Below are positions 25,741 to 33,801 of a stretch of 64,000 nt of DNA, piece after piece. Each line of letters starts with the position of its first letter. Position 1 is the first letter of the stretch. The position numbers and the translations under genes are program-made. Location: NCBI RefSeq assembly GCF_036227405.1, contig NZ_CP109473.1:2356001-2420000 (forward strand), given 5' to 3'. Below the pieces are notes generated by a model. That model searched no databases. It was not told the origin of the DNA and saw only the letters and a list, made by a program, of their open reading frames with translations. The DNA is from Streptomyces sp. NBC_01460 (GTDB taxonomy: Bacteria > Actinomycetota > Actinomycetes > Streptomycetales > Streptomycetaceae).

Positions 25741-27141
25741 TCAGGTGTTCCGTGCCGTACGGCGGCGGCGGCGCGCCGCGTACAGGACGGCGGCGACGGC
25801 CGCGATCAGCGCGGCCCCGCCCCCGACGGCGAGAGGGGTACGGGAGCCGGACTCCGCTGCCACCGGCTCGGCGGCGGCAGGGGTCGCGTCGGACGGCGTC
25901 GCGGGCGCGTCGGACGGTTCGGCCGCGCTGCCCAGGTCGGGCAGCGCGGGCAGTTCCGCCTTCGCGTCGACGACGACGGCGAGGGAGACCGGGTCCATCG
26001 CGGTGCCGGCCTTGTAGAGGGAGCCGAAGGCCTCGGCCCCGGCCGCGGTGAGCGTCGCGGGGGCCTCGGCGAGGAGGGCGAGACCGTCCTCGGGGGCGAG
26101 GTCCCCGGCGGCGAAGGTGACGAGCGGAACGGCCTTGTCGGTCGCGCCGCCCCTGGTGACGTCCGCCAGGAGCGTGCCCTTGCCGGAGGCGACCCGCGCG
26201 GCGAACCCGGCGAGTTCCAGGTCCAGACCGTCCGCTCCGGTGAAGCGGACACTGCCCGCGAAGGCGGCGTCCAGCTCCTTCCTCCCGGCGTCGTACGTGC
26301 CCTTGCCCCGGGGGAAGCGGAAGACGGCCCCGCCGTCCTGGGCGCCGTCGGCGAGGGTCCACCTGCCGCGTCCGATGGGGCCGGTGACGTACTCGCGGAA
26401 GGTGCGGCGCACGCCCCAGTCCACGGCGGCGTCCTCGAAGCGGCCCGCGGTCTCCTTCTTCTTCGCGGAGGGCGAAGGGGAGGACGCCGGGGACTTCGAC
26501 GGCTTCGCGGCAGCCGGTGCCTTCGTGTCGACGGAGAGGCTGACCGGGTCCAGCGGTGTCCCGGCCGCGTAGTAGCCGGCGAAGGCGGTCGCACCCTGCG
26601 AAGTGAGCGTCGCCGGGACGTTGTCGAGGCCGAGAGGCGTGGAGCCGCCCTTCATGTCGATCCCGGAGAGGCCGAGGGTGGCCAGCGGCACCTGGGACGC
26701 GGTGGTGACCCGGCCGCTTCCCCGCTCCTTGCTGACCATGTCGGCGTGCAGCGTCCCGGCGCCTCCCGAGATCCGGACCGTGGGGCGGCTGATGGTGAGG
26801 TCGAGCTCGTTGCCGCCGCCGGCCTGCCGGTGACCCACGAAGTGGACCCCGCCGGAGAACCCGGCCCGGAAGGCGCCGCTCGACGGGTCGTAGGAGCCGG
26901 TGGCCGAGTGGAAGCGGAACTGGCTTCCGCCGACCGTCGCGGCCCCGCCGGTCAGGCTCCAACTGCCGTGGGCGATAGGCCCGGTGACGTAGCTCTGGAA
27001 GGAGGACTTGATGCCCCAGTCCAGCCGGCCGCCCTGCACCGTGCGGCTCGCCGCCTGCGCGGCGGCGGCCGGGAGCAGTGCTCCGGGCAGCACCGCGAGG
27101 AGCGCGACGGCGAGCGCGCGGACGGATCGGGACGACGGCAT
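25741..27141 (-). CDS. Membrane-anchored heme-binding protein with two HtaA domains
   Basis: This 466-residue secreted protein has a signal peptide ending near AAAAQAA (about residue 31). HtaA domain 1 opens RLDWGIKSSFQSYVTGPI and HtaA domain 2 opens AAVDWGVRRTFREYVTGPI (about 240-400). A Pro/Ala-rich linker is followed by a C-terminal hydrophobic helix and RRRRRTARNT. No LAxTG motif precedes the helix, so it should stay in the membrane, while its partner gene product is sorted to the wall. ATG at 27139-27141. Two iron boxes lie within 65 bp upstream, shared with the divergent hmuT. It probably passes heme to HmuT. Confidence 0.92.
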   Translation of the reverse strand: MPSSRSVRALAVALLAVLPGALLPAAAAQAASRTVQGGRLDWGIKSSFQSYVTGPIAHGSWSLTGGAATVGGSQFRFHSATGSYDPSSGAFRAGFSGGVHFVGHRQAGGGNELDLTISRPTVRISGGAGTLHADMVSKERGSGRVTTASQVPLATLGLSGIDMKGGSTPLGLDNVPATLTSQGATAFAGYYAAGTPLDPVSLSVDTKAPAAAKPSKSPASSPSPSAKKKETAGRFEDAAVDWGVRRTFREYVTGPIGRGRWTLADGAQDGGAVFRFPRGKGTYDAGRKELDAAFAGSVRFTGADGLDLELAGFAARVASGKGTLLADVTRGGATDKAVPLVTFAAGDLAPEDGLALLAEAPATLTAAGAEAFGSLYKAGTAMDPVSLAVVVDAKAELPALPDLGSAAEPSDAPATPSDATPAAAEPVAAESGSRTPLAVGGGAALIAAVAAVLYAARRRRRTARNT

Positions 27142-27163
27142 GGAGGCCCTCCGAGTGATGAAG

Positions 27164-27202
27164 TAAGGCTAGCCTAAGCTTAGTGAGGTGAGGCTAACCT
27201 AA
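27164..27202. promoter_or_regulatory. Two adjacent iron boxes between the htaA-like operon and hmuTUV
   Basis: TGAGGTGAGGCTAACCTAA (27184-27202) matches the IdeR/DmdR consensus at nearly all positions. TAAGGCTAGCCTAAGCTTA (27164-27182) contains the perfect palindrome AGGCTAGCCT and matches less well. Their centres are 20 bp apart, so two repressor dimers could bind the same face and close both divergent promoters when iron is plentiful. Confidence 0.85.
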
Positions 27203-27269
27203 TATCACTTCAGCGCGCGCCGGAACCCCTCCGGCACATCGCGTCCGCACGACCCAGGACGGTGCACCC

Positions 27270-28334
27270 GTGCGTTCTCCCCAGTACTCCGCCGCGGCGG
27301 GCCGAAGAGCCGTGCGACGGCGCACCGGCCGGCTCGGGACCCTGGCCGTCGCCGTGACGCTCGCGGCGGCCCTGACCGGATGCGACACGGGAACGCCCGC
27401 CGGGCGGGCCGCCGCCACGCCGTCCGCCTCCGCGACGGCCGACGCCGTGGAGCCGCTGGCCGGGGCGCCCGAGCCGCGGCTGCCCGTCACGGTGCGCTCG
27501 GCGGACGGCAAGGACGTCACCGTCACCTCCGCGGACCGGATCGTCCCGCTCACCGGATCGCTCAGCGAGATCGTGTTCACGCTCGGATTCGGCGAGCAGG
27601 TGGTGGCCCGCGACATCACCGCGACCTTCGAACAGGCCGAGAAGCTGCCGGTCGTGACGCGCGCTCATGACGTCTCGGCCGAGGGCGTGCTGTCCCTGCG
27701 GCCGACGGTCGTCCTCGCGGACACCACGACGGGGCCCGCCGAGGCCCTGTCCCAGATCCGTGACGCGGGGATCGCCCTGGTCGTCGTCGACCCCGCGAAG
27801 GAACTCGCCGACGTGGGCCGCAGGATCGACGCCGTGGCCGCGGCCCTCGGCGTGGAGTCGGCGGGCGACGAGCTGGAGGCGCGGACTCGGTCGCGCATCG
27901 CCGCCGTGCGGAAGACGATTCCCGCGCGCCCGGAGGACGACGGACCACGCGTCGCCTTCCTCTATCTGCGCGGCACGGCCTCCGTCTATCTGCTGGGCGG
28001 CGGCGCGTCCGGGGCGAGTTCGCTGCTCGAAGCGGCGGGAGCCGTCGACGCGGGCAAGGCCTCCGGGCTGACGAAGGACTTCACGGCCATCACCAGCGAG
28101 GCGCTCGCCGAAGCGGCACCGGACGCGATCCTCGTCATGACCAAGGGCCTCGACTCCGTGGGCGGCGTCGACGGCCTGGTGAGGATCCCCGGGGTCGCGG
28201 AGACACCCGCGGGGATGGACCGCCGGGTCGTCTCGATCGACGACGGGGTGCTGCTGAACTACGGACCGCGCACCGACCGGGTCCTGGCCGAACTGGTCGA
28301 GCAGCTCTATCCCGAGGAAGGGAAGGGCGCGTGA
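27270..28334 (+). CDS. hmuT: Heme ABC transporter substrate-binding lipoprotein
   Basis: This 354-residue lipoprotein has an N-terminal signal with lipobox LTGC (Cys near residue 38). A Ser/Ala/Thr-rich tether follows, then a cluster A-II/FecB-type periplasmic-binding fold: DRIVPLTGSLSEIVFTLGFGEQVVARD, RPTVVLADTTTGP, FLYLRGTASVYLLGG, SIDDGVLLNYGPRTDRVLAELVEQLY. These are typical HmuT blocks. GTG at 27270 is chosen for its position just before the signal sequence. The stop overlaps the permease start (GTGA). Expression should be iron-repressed through the upstream boxes. Confidence 0.93.
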   Translation: MRSPQYSAAAGRRAVRRRTGRLGTLAVAVTLAAALTGCDTGTPAGRAAATPSASATADAVEPLAGAPEPRLPVTVRSADGKDVTVTSADRIVPLTGSLSEIVFTLGFGEQVVARDITATFEQAEKLPVVTRAHDVSAEGVLSLRPTVVLADTTTGPAEALSQIRDAGIALVVVDPAKELADVGRRIDAVAAALGVESAGDELEARTRSRIAAVRKTIPARPEDDGPRVAFLYLRGTASVYLLGGGASGASSLLEAAGAVDAGKASGLTKDFTAITSEALAEAAPDAILVMTKGLDSVGGVDGLVRIPGVAETPAGMDRRVVSIDDGVLLNYGPRTDRVLAELVEQLYPEEGKGA

Positions 28335-29413
28335 CGACCGCCTCGTACGGCACGTCCGCCACCGAGGCCGGGGACGCCCCGGCGCGGCGCGGGAGGGCCT
28401 TCGTCCTCACGGTCGCCCTGTCCGCCGCGCTGCTCGTCGGCTGCCTGCTCTCCGCCGGGCTCGGCGCGTACGACATCCCGCTCGGCGACGTCCTCTCCTC
28501 CGTCCAGCACCGCGCGGGCCTCGGCGGGCAGGCCCTGGACCGGGTCGGTGAGAGCGTCCTGTGGAACGTACGGCTGCCGAGGGTCGTCCTCGCCCTGCTC
28601 GTCGGCTCCTCCCTCGGCTGCGCCGGCGCGCTGATGCAGGGGGTGTTCGGCAATCCGCTGGCGGAGCCCGGCGTCATCGGGATCTCCTCGGGCGCGGCGG
28701 TCGGCGCCGTCGCCTCGATCGCGCTCGGGCTGACCTTCTTCGGCACCTGGACGATCACCGTCTGCGCGTTCGTCTCCGGTCTCGCCACGGTCCTGCTCGT
28801 GTACGCGCTCTCGCGCTCGGGCGGCCGGACCGAGGTGGTGACGCTGATCCTCACCGGTATCGCGGTCAACGCCTTCGCGGGCGCCCTGATCGGCGTGTTC
28901 ATCTTCTTCGCCGACAACGCGCAGATCACCCAGATCACCTTCTGGCAGCTCGGCTCGCTGTCCCAGGCGACCTGGCCGAGAGTGCTCGCCGTACTGCCGT
29001 GCGCGGTACTGGGGCTCCTCGTCGCCCCCTTCCACGCAAGGAAGCTGGACCTCCTCGCGCTCGGCGAGCGGCCCGCACGGCATCTCGGCGTCGACGTCGA
29101 ACGGCTGCGGATCGTGCTCGTCCTCGTCGTGGCGCTGCTGACCGCCGCGGCGGTCGCCGTCGCCGGGATCATCTCCTTCGTGGGGCTTCTCGTCCCGCAC
29201 CTGCTGCGGATGGCGAACGGTCCCGGCCACCGCTTCCTCGTCCCGGGGAGCGCGCTGGGCGGCGCCCTGGTGCTGGTGGCGGGCGATCTCGCCGCGCGGA
29301 CCGTCGCCGCCCCCGCCGAGCTCCCGCTCGGGGTACTGACGGCGCTCCTGGGCAGCCCGTTCTTCTTCTGGCTCCTACGCAGGACCCGTCGCAAGCAAGG
29401 TGGTTGGGCATGA
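28331..29413 (+). CDS. hmuU: Heme ABC transporter permease (FecCD family)
   Basis: The 360-residue FecCD/BtuC-type permease has about ten membrane helices. Typical blocks are RLPRVVLALLVGSSLGCAGALMQGVFGNPLAEPGVIGISSGA near the N terminus and FVGLLVPHLLRM in the coupling region. GTG at 28331 overlaps the hmuT TGA. The final ATGA overlap with the ATPase gene shows a tightly coupled three-gene operon. It moves heme across the membrane as a homodimer with HmuV. Confidence 0.95.
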   Translation: MTTASYGTSATEAGDAPARRGRAFVLTVALSAALLVGCLLSAGLGAYDIPLGDVLSSVQHRAGLGGQALDRVGESVLWNVRLPRVVLALLVGSSLGCAGALMQGVFGNPLAEPGVIGISSGAAVGAVASIALGLTFFGTWTITVCAFVSGLATVLLVYALSRSGGRTEVVTLILTGIAVNAFAGALIGVFIFFADNAQITQITFWQLGSLSQATWPRVLAVLPCAVLGLLVAPFHARKLDLLALGERPARHLGVDVERLRIVLVLVVALLTAAAVAVAGIISFVGLLVPHLLRMANGPGHRFLVPGSALGGALVLVAGDLAARTVAAPAELPLGVLTALLGSPFFFWLLRRTRRKQGGWA

Positions 29414-30249
29414 ACCCGTTCAAGGCACTGCTCGGGGCCCGCGGCCGGGAGCTGCCCTCCCCGGTCCCCCTCGGCTCCGCCGCCGCCGAGGCGGCCGGGG
29501 CAGGCGTCCAGCTCGGCGGCCGGCCGGTCCTCGACTCCGTGGAGCTGACCGTCCGGGCGGGAGAGGTGCTCGCCCTCGTCGGACCGAACGGCGCCGGGAA
29601 GTCGACGCTGCTGGCGGCACTGGCCGCCGACCTGGCCGTGGACGACGGCGCGATACGCATCGGCGGCCGGCCTGTCACGGCCTGGTCCGCCGCCGAACTG
29701 GCCCTGCGCAGGGCGGTGCTGCCGCAGTCCGCCGCACTCGCCTTCCCGTTCCCGGTCGAGGATGTCGTACGGATGGGACGGGCGCCCTGGGCGGGGACGG
29801 CCCGCGAGGAGGAGGACGACGACGCGGTCGCGGCGGCGATGGCCGCGACGGAGGTCGGTGAGTTCGCCGCCCGCCCCTTCTCCGCGCTGTCCGGCGGCGA
29901 GCGCGCCCGCGTCGCGCTGGCCCGGGTCCTCGCGCAGCGCGCACCGCTGCTGCTCCTGGACGAACCGACGGCCGCGCTGGACCTGCGCCATCAGGAGCTG
30001 GTCCTGCGGATCTGCCGCGAACGGGCCGCCGCCGGGGACGCGGTGGTCGTGGTGCTGCACGACCTGGGCCTCGCGGCGGCGTACGCGGACCGGGCCGTGG
30101 TGCTGCACGGCGGCCGCGTCGCGGCGGCCGGGCCCCCCGCCGAGGTGTTCACGGACGCGCTGCTCGGCGAGGTGTACCGGCAGCCGGTCGAGGTGTTCCC
30201 CCACCCGCGGACCGGGGTGCCGCTCGTCGTACCGAAAAGGCTTACTTGA
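29410..30249 (+). CDS. hmuV: Heme ABC transporter ATP-binding protein
   Basis: This 279-residue ATPase has Walker A GPNGAGKST, Q-loop LPQSAALAFPFPVEDVV, signature LSGGERARVALARVLAQ and Walker B LLLLDEPTAALD. The stretch GRAPWAG after the Q-loop is typical of HmuV/FecE proteins. ATG at 29410 overlaps the hmuU stop. About 35 N-terminal residues precede the ABC fold; an internal later start is less likely because of the ATGA coupling. It powers heme import with HmuU. Confidence 0.95.
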   Translation: MNPFKALLGARGRELPSPVPLGSAAAEAAGAGVQLGGRPVLDSVELTVRAGEVLALVGPNGAGKSTLLAALAADLAVDDGAIRIGGRPVTAWSAAELALRRAVLPQSAALAFPFPVEDVVRMGRAPWAGTAREEEDDDAVAAAMAATEVGEFAARPFSALSGGERARVALARVLAQRAPLLLLDEPTAALDLRHQELVLRICRERAAAGDAVVVVLHDLGLAAAYADRAVVLHGGRVAAAGPPAEVFTDALLGEVYRQPVEVFPHPRTGVPLVVPKRLT

Positions 30250-30356
30250 CCCGCGTTTGACCATCCTGTGGGTTCCCCATGAGAGCTCTGTGACCGCGTC
30301 GTTTCGAGTGAGATCCGAATCACGGTCGCCGCGGGTACAGGCGAGGTAAGGCACGG

Positions 30357-30375
30357 TTAAGTTAGGCGCGCCTCA
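30357..30375. promoter_or_regulatory. Iron box upstream of efeO
   Basis: TTAAGTTAGGCGCGCCTCA matches about 14 of 19 positions of the DmdR/IdeR consensus. A weaker partial copy (AGGTAAGGC...TTAA, 30342-30360) abuts it. It lies about 55 bp before the efeO start, at promoter distance, and separates efeOBU from hmuV, whose end is 108 bp upstream. Confidence 0.65.
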
Positions 30376-30427
30376 CCTGCTGTTCGTCCGCACCACCTCC
30401 CGCTCTTTCACCTTCGTGGAGCCCCAC

Positions 30428-31564
30428 ATGCGAGCCCTTCGTTCCTCCGTCGTCACCGCGGTCGCCGCGGTGTCCGCACTGACCGCCGTCACGGGCTGCG
30501 CCGAGAAGAGCGACGCCAAGGGCGACGGCGCCGTCCGGGTGGTCGCCGAGGACGACTCCTGCGCGGTGTCGTCGACGAAGATCCCGGCCGGCCACGTCGA
30601 ACTGGCCGTGGAGAACAAGGGGTCCAAGGTCACCGAGGTCTACGTCCTCTTCCCCGACGACCGGATCGTCACCGAGCGCGAGAACATCGGCCCGGGCACC
30701 AAGGCGAGGATCACGGCCGAGATCAAGGCCGGCACGTACGAGATCGCCTGCAAGCCCGGCATGAAGGGCAAGGGCATCCGGCAGACGGTCGAGGTCACCG
30801 GAGGCAAGGCCGCCGCGCGCAGCCCGGAGATGGACGAGGCCGTCGCCGGCTACCGCACCTACGTGCAGGCCCAGGCCGACGAGACGCTGCCCAAGGTGAA
30901 GGTCTTCACGGACGCCGTCGCCGCGGGCGACATCGAGGCCGCGAAGAAGGCGTACGCCGGCTCGCGCATCGGCTGGGAGCGCACCGAACCGGTCGCCGAG
31001 TCCTTCGGTGACATCGACCCGAAGGTCGACGTCCGCGAGGACGGCCTGGAGGACGGCCAGAAGTGGACCGGCTGGCACCGCCTGGAGAAGGCGCTGTGGC
31101 AGGACAAGGAGCTGGGCGCCGAGGAGAAGGCCCTCGCGCCCACCCTCTACAAGGACCTGCTCGACTGGCAGAAGCGGGTCGGCCGGGCCGACATCACGCC
31201 GACGTCGATGGCCAACGGCGCCAAGGAGCTCCTCGACGAGGTCGCCACCGGCAAGGTCACCGGCGAGGAGGAGCGCTACAGCCACACCGACCTCGTCGAC
31301 TTCAAGGCGAACGTCGAGGGCGCGGAGAAGTCCTACGAGCTCCTCAAGCCGATCGCGTCGAAGAACGACGCCGCGCTGACCGCCTCCCTGGACAAGCAGT
31401 TCGCGGCGCTGGACACCCTGCTGGACCAGTACCGCGCGGACAAGGACTCCTACGACTTCACCTCGTACGACAAGGTCGGCACGGCGGACCGCAAGAAGCT
31501 CTCCGACGCCGTCAACGCGCTCGCCGAGCCGCTGTCCAAGCTGGCCGCCGCGGTCACGAAGTAG
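30428..31564 (+). CDS. efeO: EfeO-type iron uptake lipoprotein (cupredoxin plus M75 domain)
   Basis: This 378-residue secreted lipoprotein has lipobox AVTGC near residue 20. An N-terminal cupredoxin-like domain (about 35-125) ends with GTYEIACKPGMKGKGIRQTVEV. A C-terminal M75 imelysin-like domain contains the metal motif GWHRLE (GxHxxE). EfeO is thought to bind ferrous or ferric iron outside the membrane and feed the EfeU permease. ATG at 30428 is used; GTG at 30416 would add four residues ahead of the signal. It begins the efeO-efeB-efeU operon behind an iron box. Confidence 0.95.
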   Translation: MRALRSSVVTAVAAVSALTAVTGCAEKSDAKGDGAVRVVAEDDSCAVSSTKIPAGHVELAVENKGSKVTEVYVLFPDDRIVTERENIGPGTKARITAEIKAGTYEIACKPGMKGKGIRQTVEVTGGKAAARSPEMDEAVAGYRTYVQAQADETLPKVKVFTDAVAAGDIEAAKKAYAGSRIGWERTEPVAESFGDIDPKVDVREDGLEDGQKWTGWHRLEKALWQDKELGAEEKALAPTLYKDLLDWQKRVGRADITPTSMANGAKELLDEVATGKVTGEEERYSHTDLVDFKANVEGAEKSYELLKPIASKNDAALTASLDKQFAALDTLLDQYRADKDSYDFTSYDKVGTADRKKLSDAVNALAEPLSKLAAAVTK

Positions 31565-31574
31565 CGGGGCCGTC

Positions 31575-32843
31575 ATGACGGAGGCCGAGGACACGGGCAG
31601 GACCACCGGCGGCTCCCCCGCCCCGTCGCGCCGGGCGCTGCTCGGCTGGGGCGGCGCCGGACTCGCGCTCGGTGCCGCGGCTGCGGGCGGCGCGGTCGCC
31701 GCCGTGCGGGCCGGCGGGGCGGCGGAACCGGCGTCGGAGAGCGGGGCGGCGGTCCCCTTCCACGGGGCGCACCAGGCGGGTATCGCCACCGCCGTGCAGG
31801 ACAGGCTGCACTTCGCCGCCTTCGACGTGACGACCGAGGACCGGGCGGAACTCGTCGCGCTGCTCAAGGAGTGGACCCGGGCCGCCGAGCGGATGACAGC
31901 CGGTAGGGCCGTGGGCGAGGGGGCGTACGGGGGCCCGGCGCAGGCCCCGCCGGACGACACGGGCGAGGCGCTGGGGCTGCGGCCGTCCCGGCTGACGCTC
32001 ACCCTCGGTTTCGGCCCCTCCCTGTTCGCCGGCGGCCGCTTCGGCCTGGAGGACCGGCGGCCCGAAGCGCTCGTGGATCTGCCGAAGTTCCCCGGCGACA
32101 ACCTCGACGCCGCCCGCAGCGGCGGGGACCTGTGCGTCCAGGCGTGCGCCGACGACCCGCAGGTCGCGGTGCACGCCATCCGCAACCTCGCGCGGATCGG
32201 GATGGGACGCACCGCCGTCCGCTGGTCGCAGCTGGGGTTCGGCAAGACGTCCTCGACGACGCCCGGTACGCAGACCCCGCGCAACATGATGGGGTTCAAG
32301 GACGGCACCAGGAACATCTCGGGCACGGACGACGCCACCCTGAAGAAGCACGTGTGGGCGGACGGGACGGACGGCACCGGCTGGATGGCCGGGGGGTCGT
32401 ACCTCGTCGCCCGGCGCATCCGGATGCACATCGAGACGTGGGACCGGGCTCCGCTGCAGGAGCAGGAGGACATCTTCGGCCGGGACAAGGGCGAGGGCGC
32501 CCCGGTGGGCAAGGCGAAGGAGCGCGACGAACCGTTCCTGAAGGCGATGCTGCCGACCGCGCACGTACGGCTGGCGCACCCGGACTCCAACGACGGCGCG
32601 ACGATCCTGCGCCGCGGCTACTCCTTCACCGACGGCACGGACGGTCTGGGCAGGCTCGACGCCGGCCTCTTCTTCCTCGCCTACCAGCGGGACGTGCGCA
32701 CGGGGTTCATCCCGGTGCAGCGCAGGCTCGCCGGGTCCGACGCACTCAACGAGTACATCCAGCACGTGGGTTCGGCGGTCTTCGCCGTCCCGCCCGGCGT
32801 CCGTGACACGGACGACTGGTGGGGCCGGACGCTGCTCTCATGA
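31575..32843 (+). CDS. efeB: EfeB/DyP-type heme peroxidase (deferrochelatase), Tat-exported
   Basis: The 422-residue protein has a twin-arginine signal (SRRALLGWGGAGLALG, about residues 19-34). The DyP fold follows, with the distal motif GFKDGTRN (GxxDG) and proximal heme His in TAHVRLAHP. The distal Arg lies in GATILRRGYSF. EfeB proteins oxidise ferrous iron for EfeU and have been reported to remove iron from heme. It starts 10 nt after the efeO stop, in an operon. Close linkage to hmuTUV and heme oxygenase fits a role in heme iron use. Confidence 0.95.
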   Translation: MTEAEDTGRTTGGSPAPSRRALLGWGGAGLALGAAAAGGAVAAVRAGGAAEPASESGAAVPFHGAHQAGIATAVQDRLHFAAFDVTTEDRAELVALLKEWTRAAERMTAGRAVGEGAYGGPAQAPPDDTGEALGLRPSRLTLTLGFGPSLFAGGRFGLEDRRPEALVDLPKFPGDNLDAARSGGDLCVQACADDPQVAVHAIRNLARIGMGRTAVRWSQLGFGKTSSTTPGTQTPRNMMGFKDGTRNISGTDDATLKKHVWADGTDGTGWMAGGSYLVARRIRMHIETWDRAPLQEQEDIFGRDKGEGAPVGKAKERDEPFLKAMLPTAHVRLAHPDSNDGATILRRGYSFTDGTDGLGRLDAGLFFLAYQRDVRTGFIPVQRRLAGSDALNEYIQHVGSAVFAVPPGVRDTDDWWGRTLLS

Positions 32844-32865
32844 CCGACACCGTGGAAGGACCGGC

Positions 32866-33801
32866 ATGTTCGGCAACTATCTGATCGGGCTGCGCGAGGG
32901 CCTCGAAGCCGGCCTGGTCGTCTGCATCCTCATCGCCTACCTCGTCAAGACCGGGCGCCGGGACGCGCTGCGCCCGGTGTGGACCGGCATCGCCCTCGCC
33001 TGCGCGCTCTCGCTGGCCTTCGGCGCCGCGCTCGAATTCGGCTCCCAGGAGCTGACGTTCGAGGCGCAGGAGGCGCTCGGCGGGTCGCTGTCGATCGTCG
33101 CCGTCGGGCTGGTCACCTGGATGGTGTTCTGGATGCGGCGCACCGCACGGCACCTCAGGCGGGAGCTGCACGGCAGGCTCGACTCGGCTCTCGCGATGGG
33201 CACCGGGGCCCTGGTCGCCACGGCGTTCCTGGCGGTGGGCCGCGAGGGCCTGGAGACCGCCCTGTTCGTCTGGGCCTCGGTGCGGGCGAGCGGGGAGGGC
33301 TCCTCCTCACCGCTGATCGGGGTGCTGCTGGGTATCGCGACCGCCGTCGCGCTGAGCTGGCTGTTCTACCGGGGCGCGCTGAGGATCAACCTGTCGGCGT
33401 TCTTCACGTGGACGGGCGGCATGCTCGTGGTCGTGGCGGCGGGCGTCCTCGCCTACGGCGTGCACGACCTCCAGGAGGCCCGCTTCCTCGGCGGCCTGGC
33501 GGACAAGGCCTTCGACGTCACGGCCACGATCCCGCCGGACAGCTGGTACGGCACCCTGCTCAAGGGCGTCTTCAACTTCCAGGCGGACCCGACCGTCCTC
33601 CAGGTCACGGTGTGGGCGCTGTATCTCATCCCCACGCTCACGCTGTTCCTCGCCCCGGTAGGGTTCAGGCGGTCAGTGCGGACGACGGATCAGAAGGCGC
33701 AGAAGGCAACGGATGAGAAGGCTGGGTCGACTGGCGGCGGGGCTCGCGACGGCGACGGTACTGGTCGTGACGGCGAGCGGCTGCGTGACGGTACACGGTG
33801 A
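32866..33801 (+). CDS. efeU: FTR1/EfeU-type iron permease
   Basis: This 311-residue membrane protein has seven hydrophobic segments. It carries the two FTR1 iron motifs REGLEAGL (near the N terminus) and REGLETAL (helix 4), which are the REGLE signatures of oxidase-dependent iron permeases. ATG at 32866 is chosen, just before helix 1, with AAGGA upstream. The C-terminal tail after the last helix is about 40 residues and charged. It overlaps the next gene by 89 bp in another frame. It works with EfeO and EfeB. Confidence 0.95.
   Translation: MFGNYLIGLREGLEAGLVVCILIAYLVKTGRRDALRPVWTGIALACALSLAFGAALEFGSQELTFEAQEALGGSLSIVAVGLVTWMVFWMRRTARHLRRELHGRLDSALAMGTGALVATAFLAVGREGLETALFVWASVRASGEGSSSPLIGVLLGIATAVALSWLFYRGALRINLSAFFTWTGGMLVVVAAGVLAYGVHDLQEARFLGGLADKAFDVTATIPPDSWYGTLLKGVFNFQADPTVLQVTVWALYLIPTLTLFLAPVGFRRSVRTTDQKAQKATDEKAGSTGGGARDGDGTGRDGERLRDGTR

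Noticed and set aside
25700..26962. Apparent fusion of the LASTG HtaA protein to a long N-terminal region
   Set aside because: The open frame continues upstream only as shadow of the second HtaA gene. A signal peptide and AGGAG site define the start at 25699.
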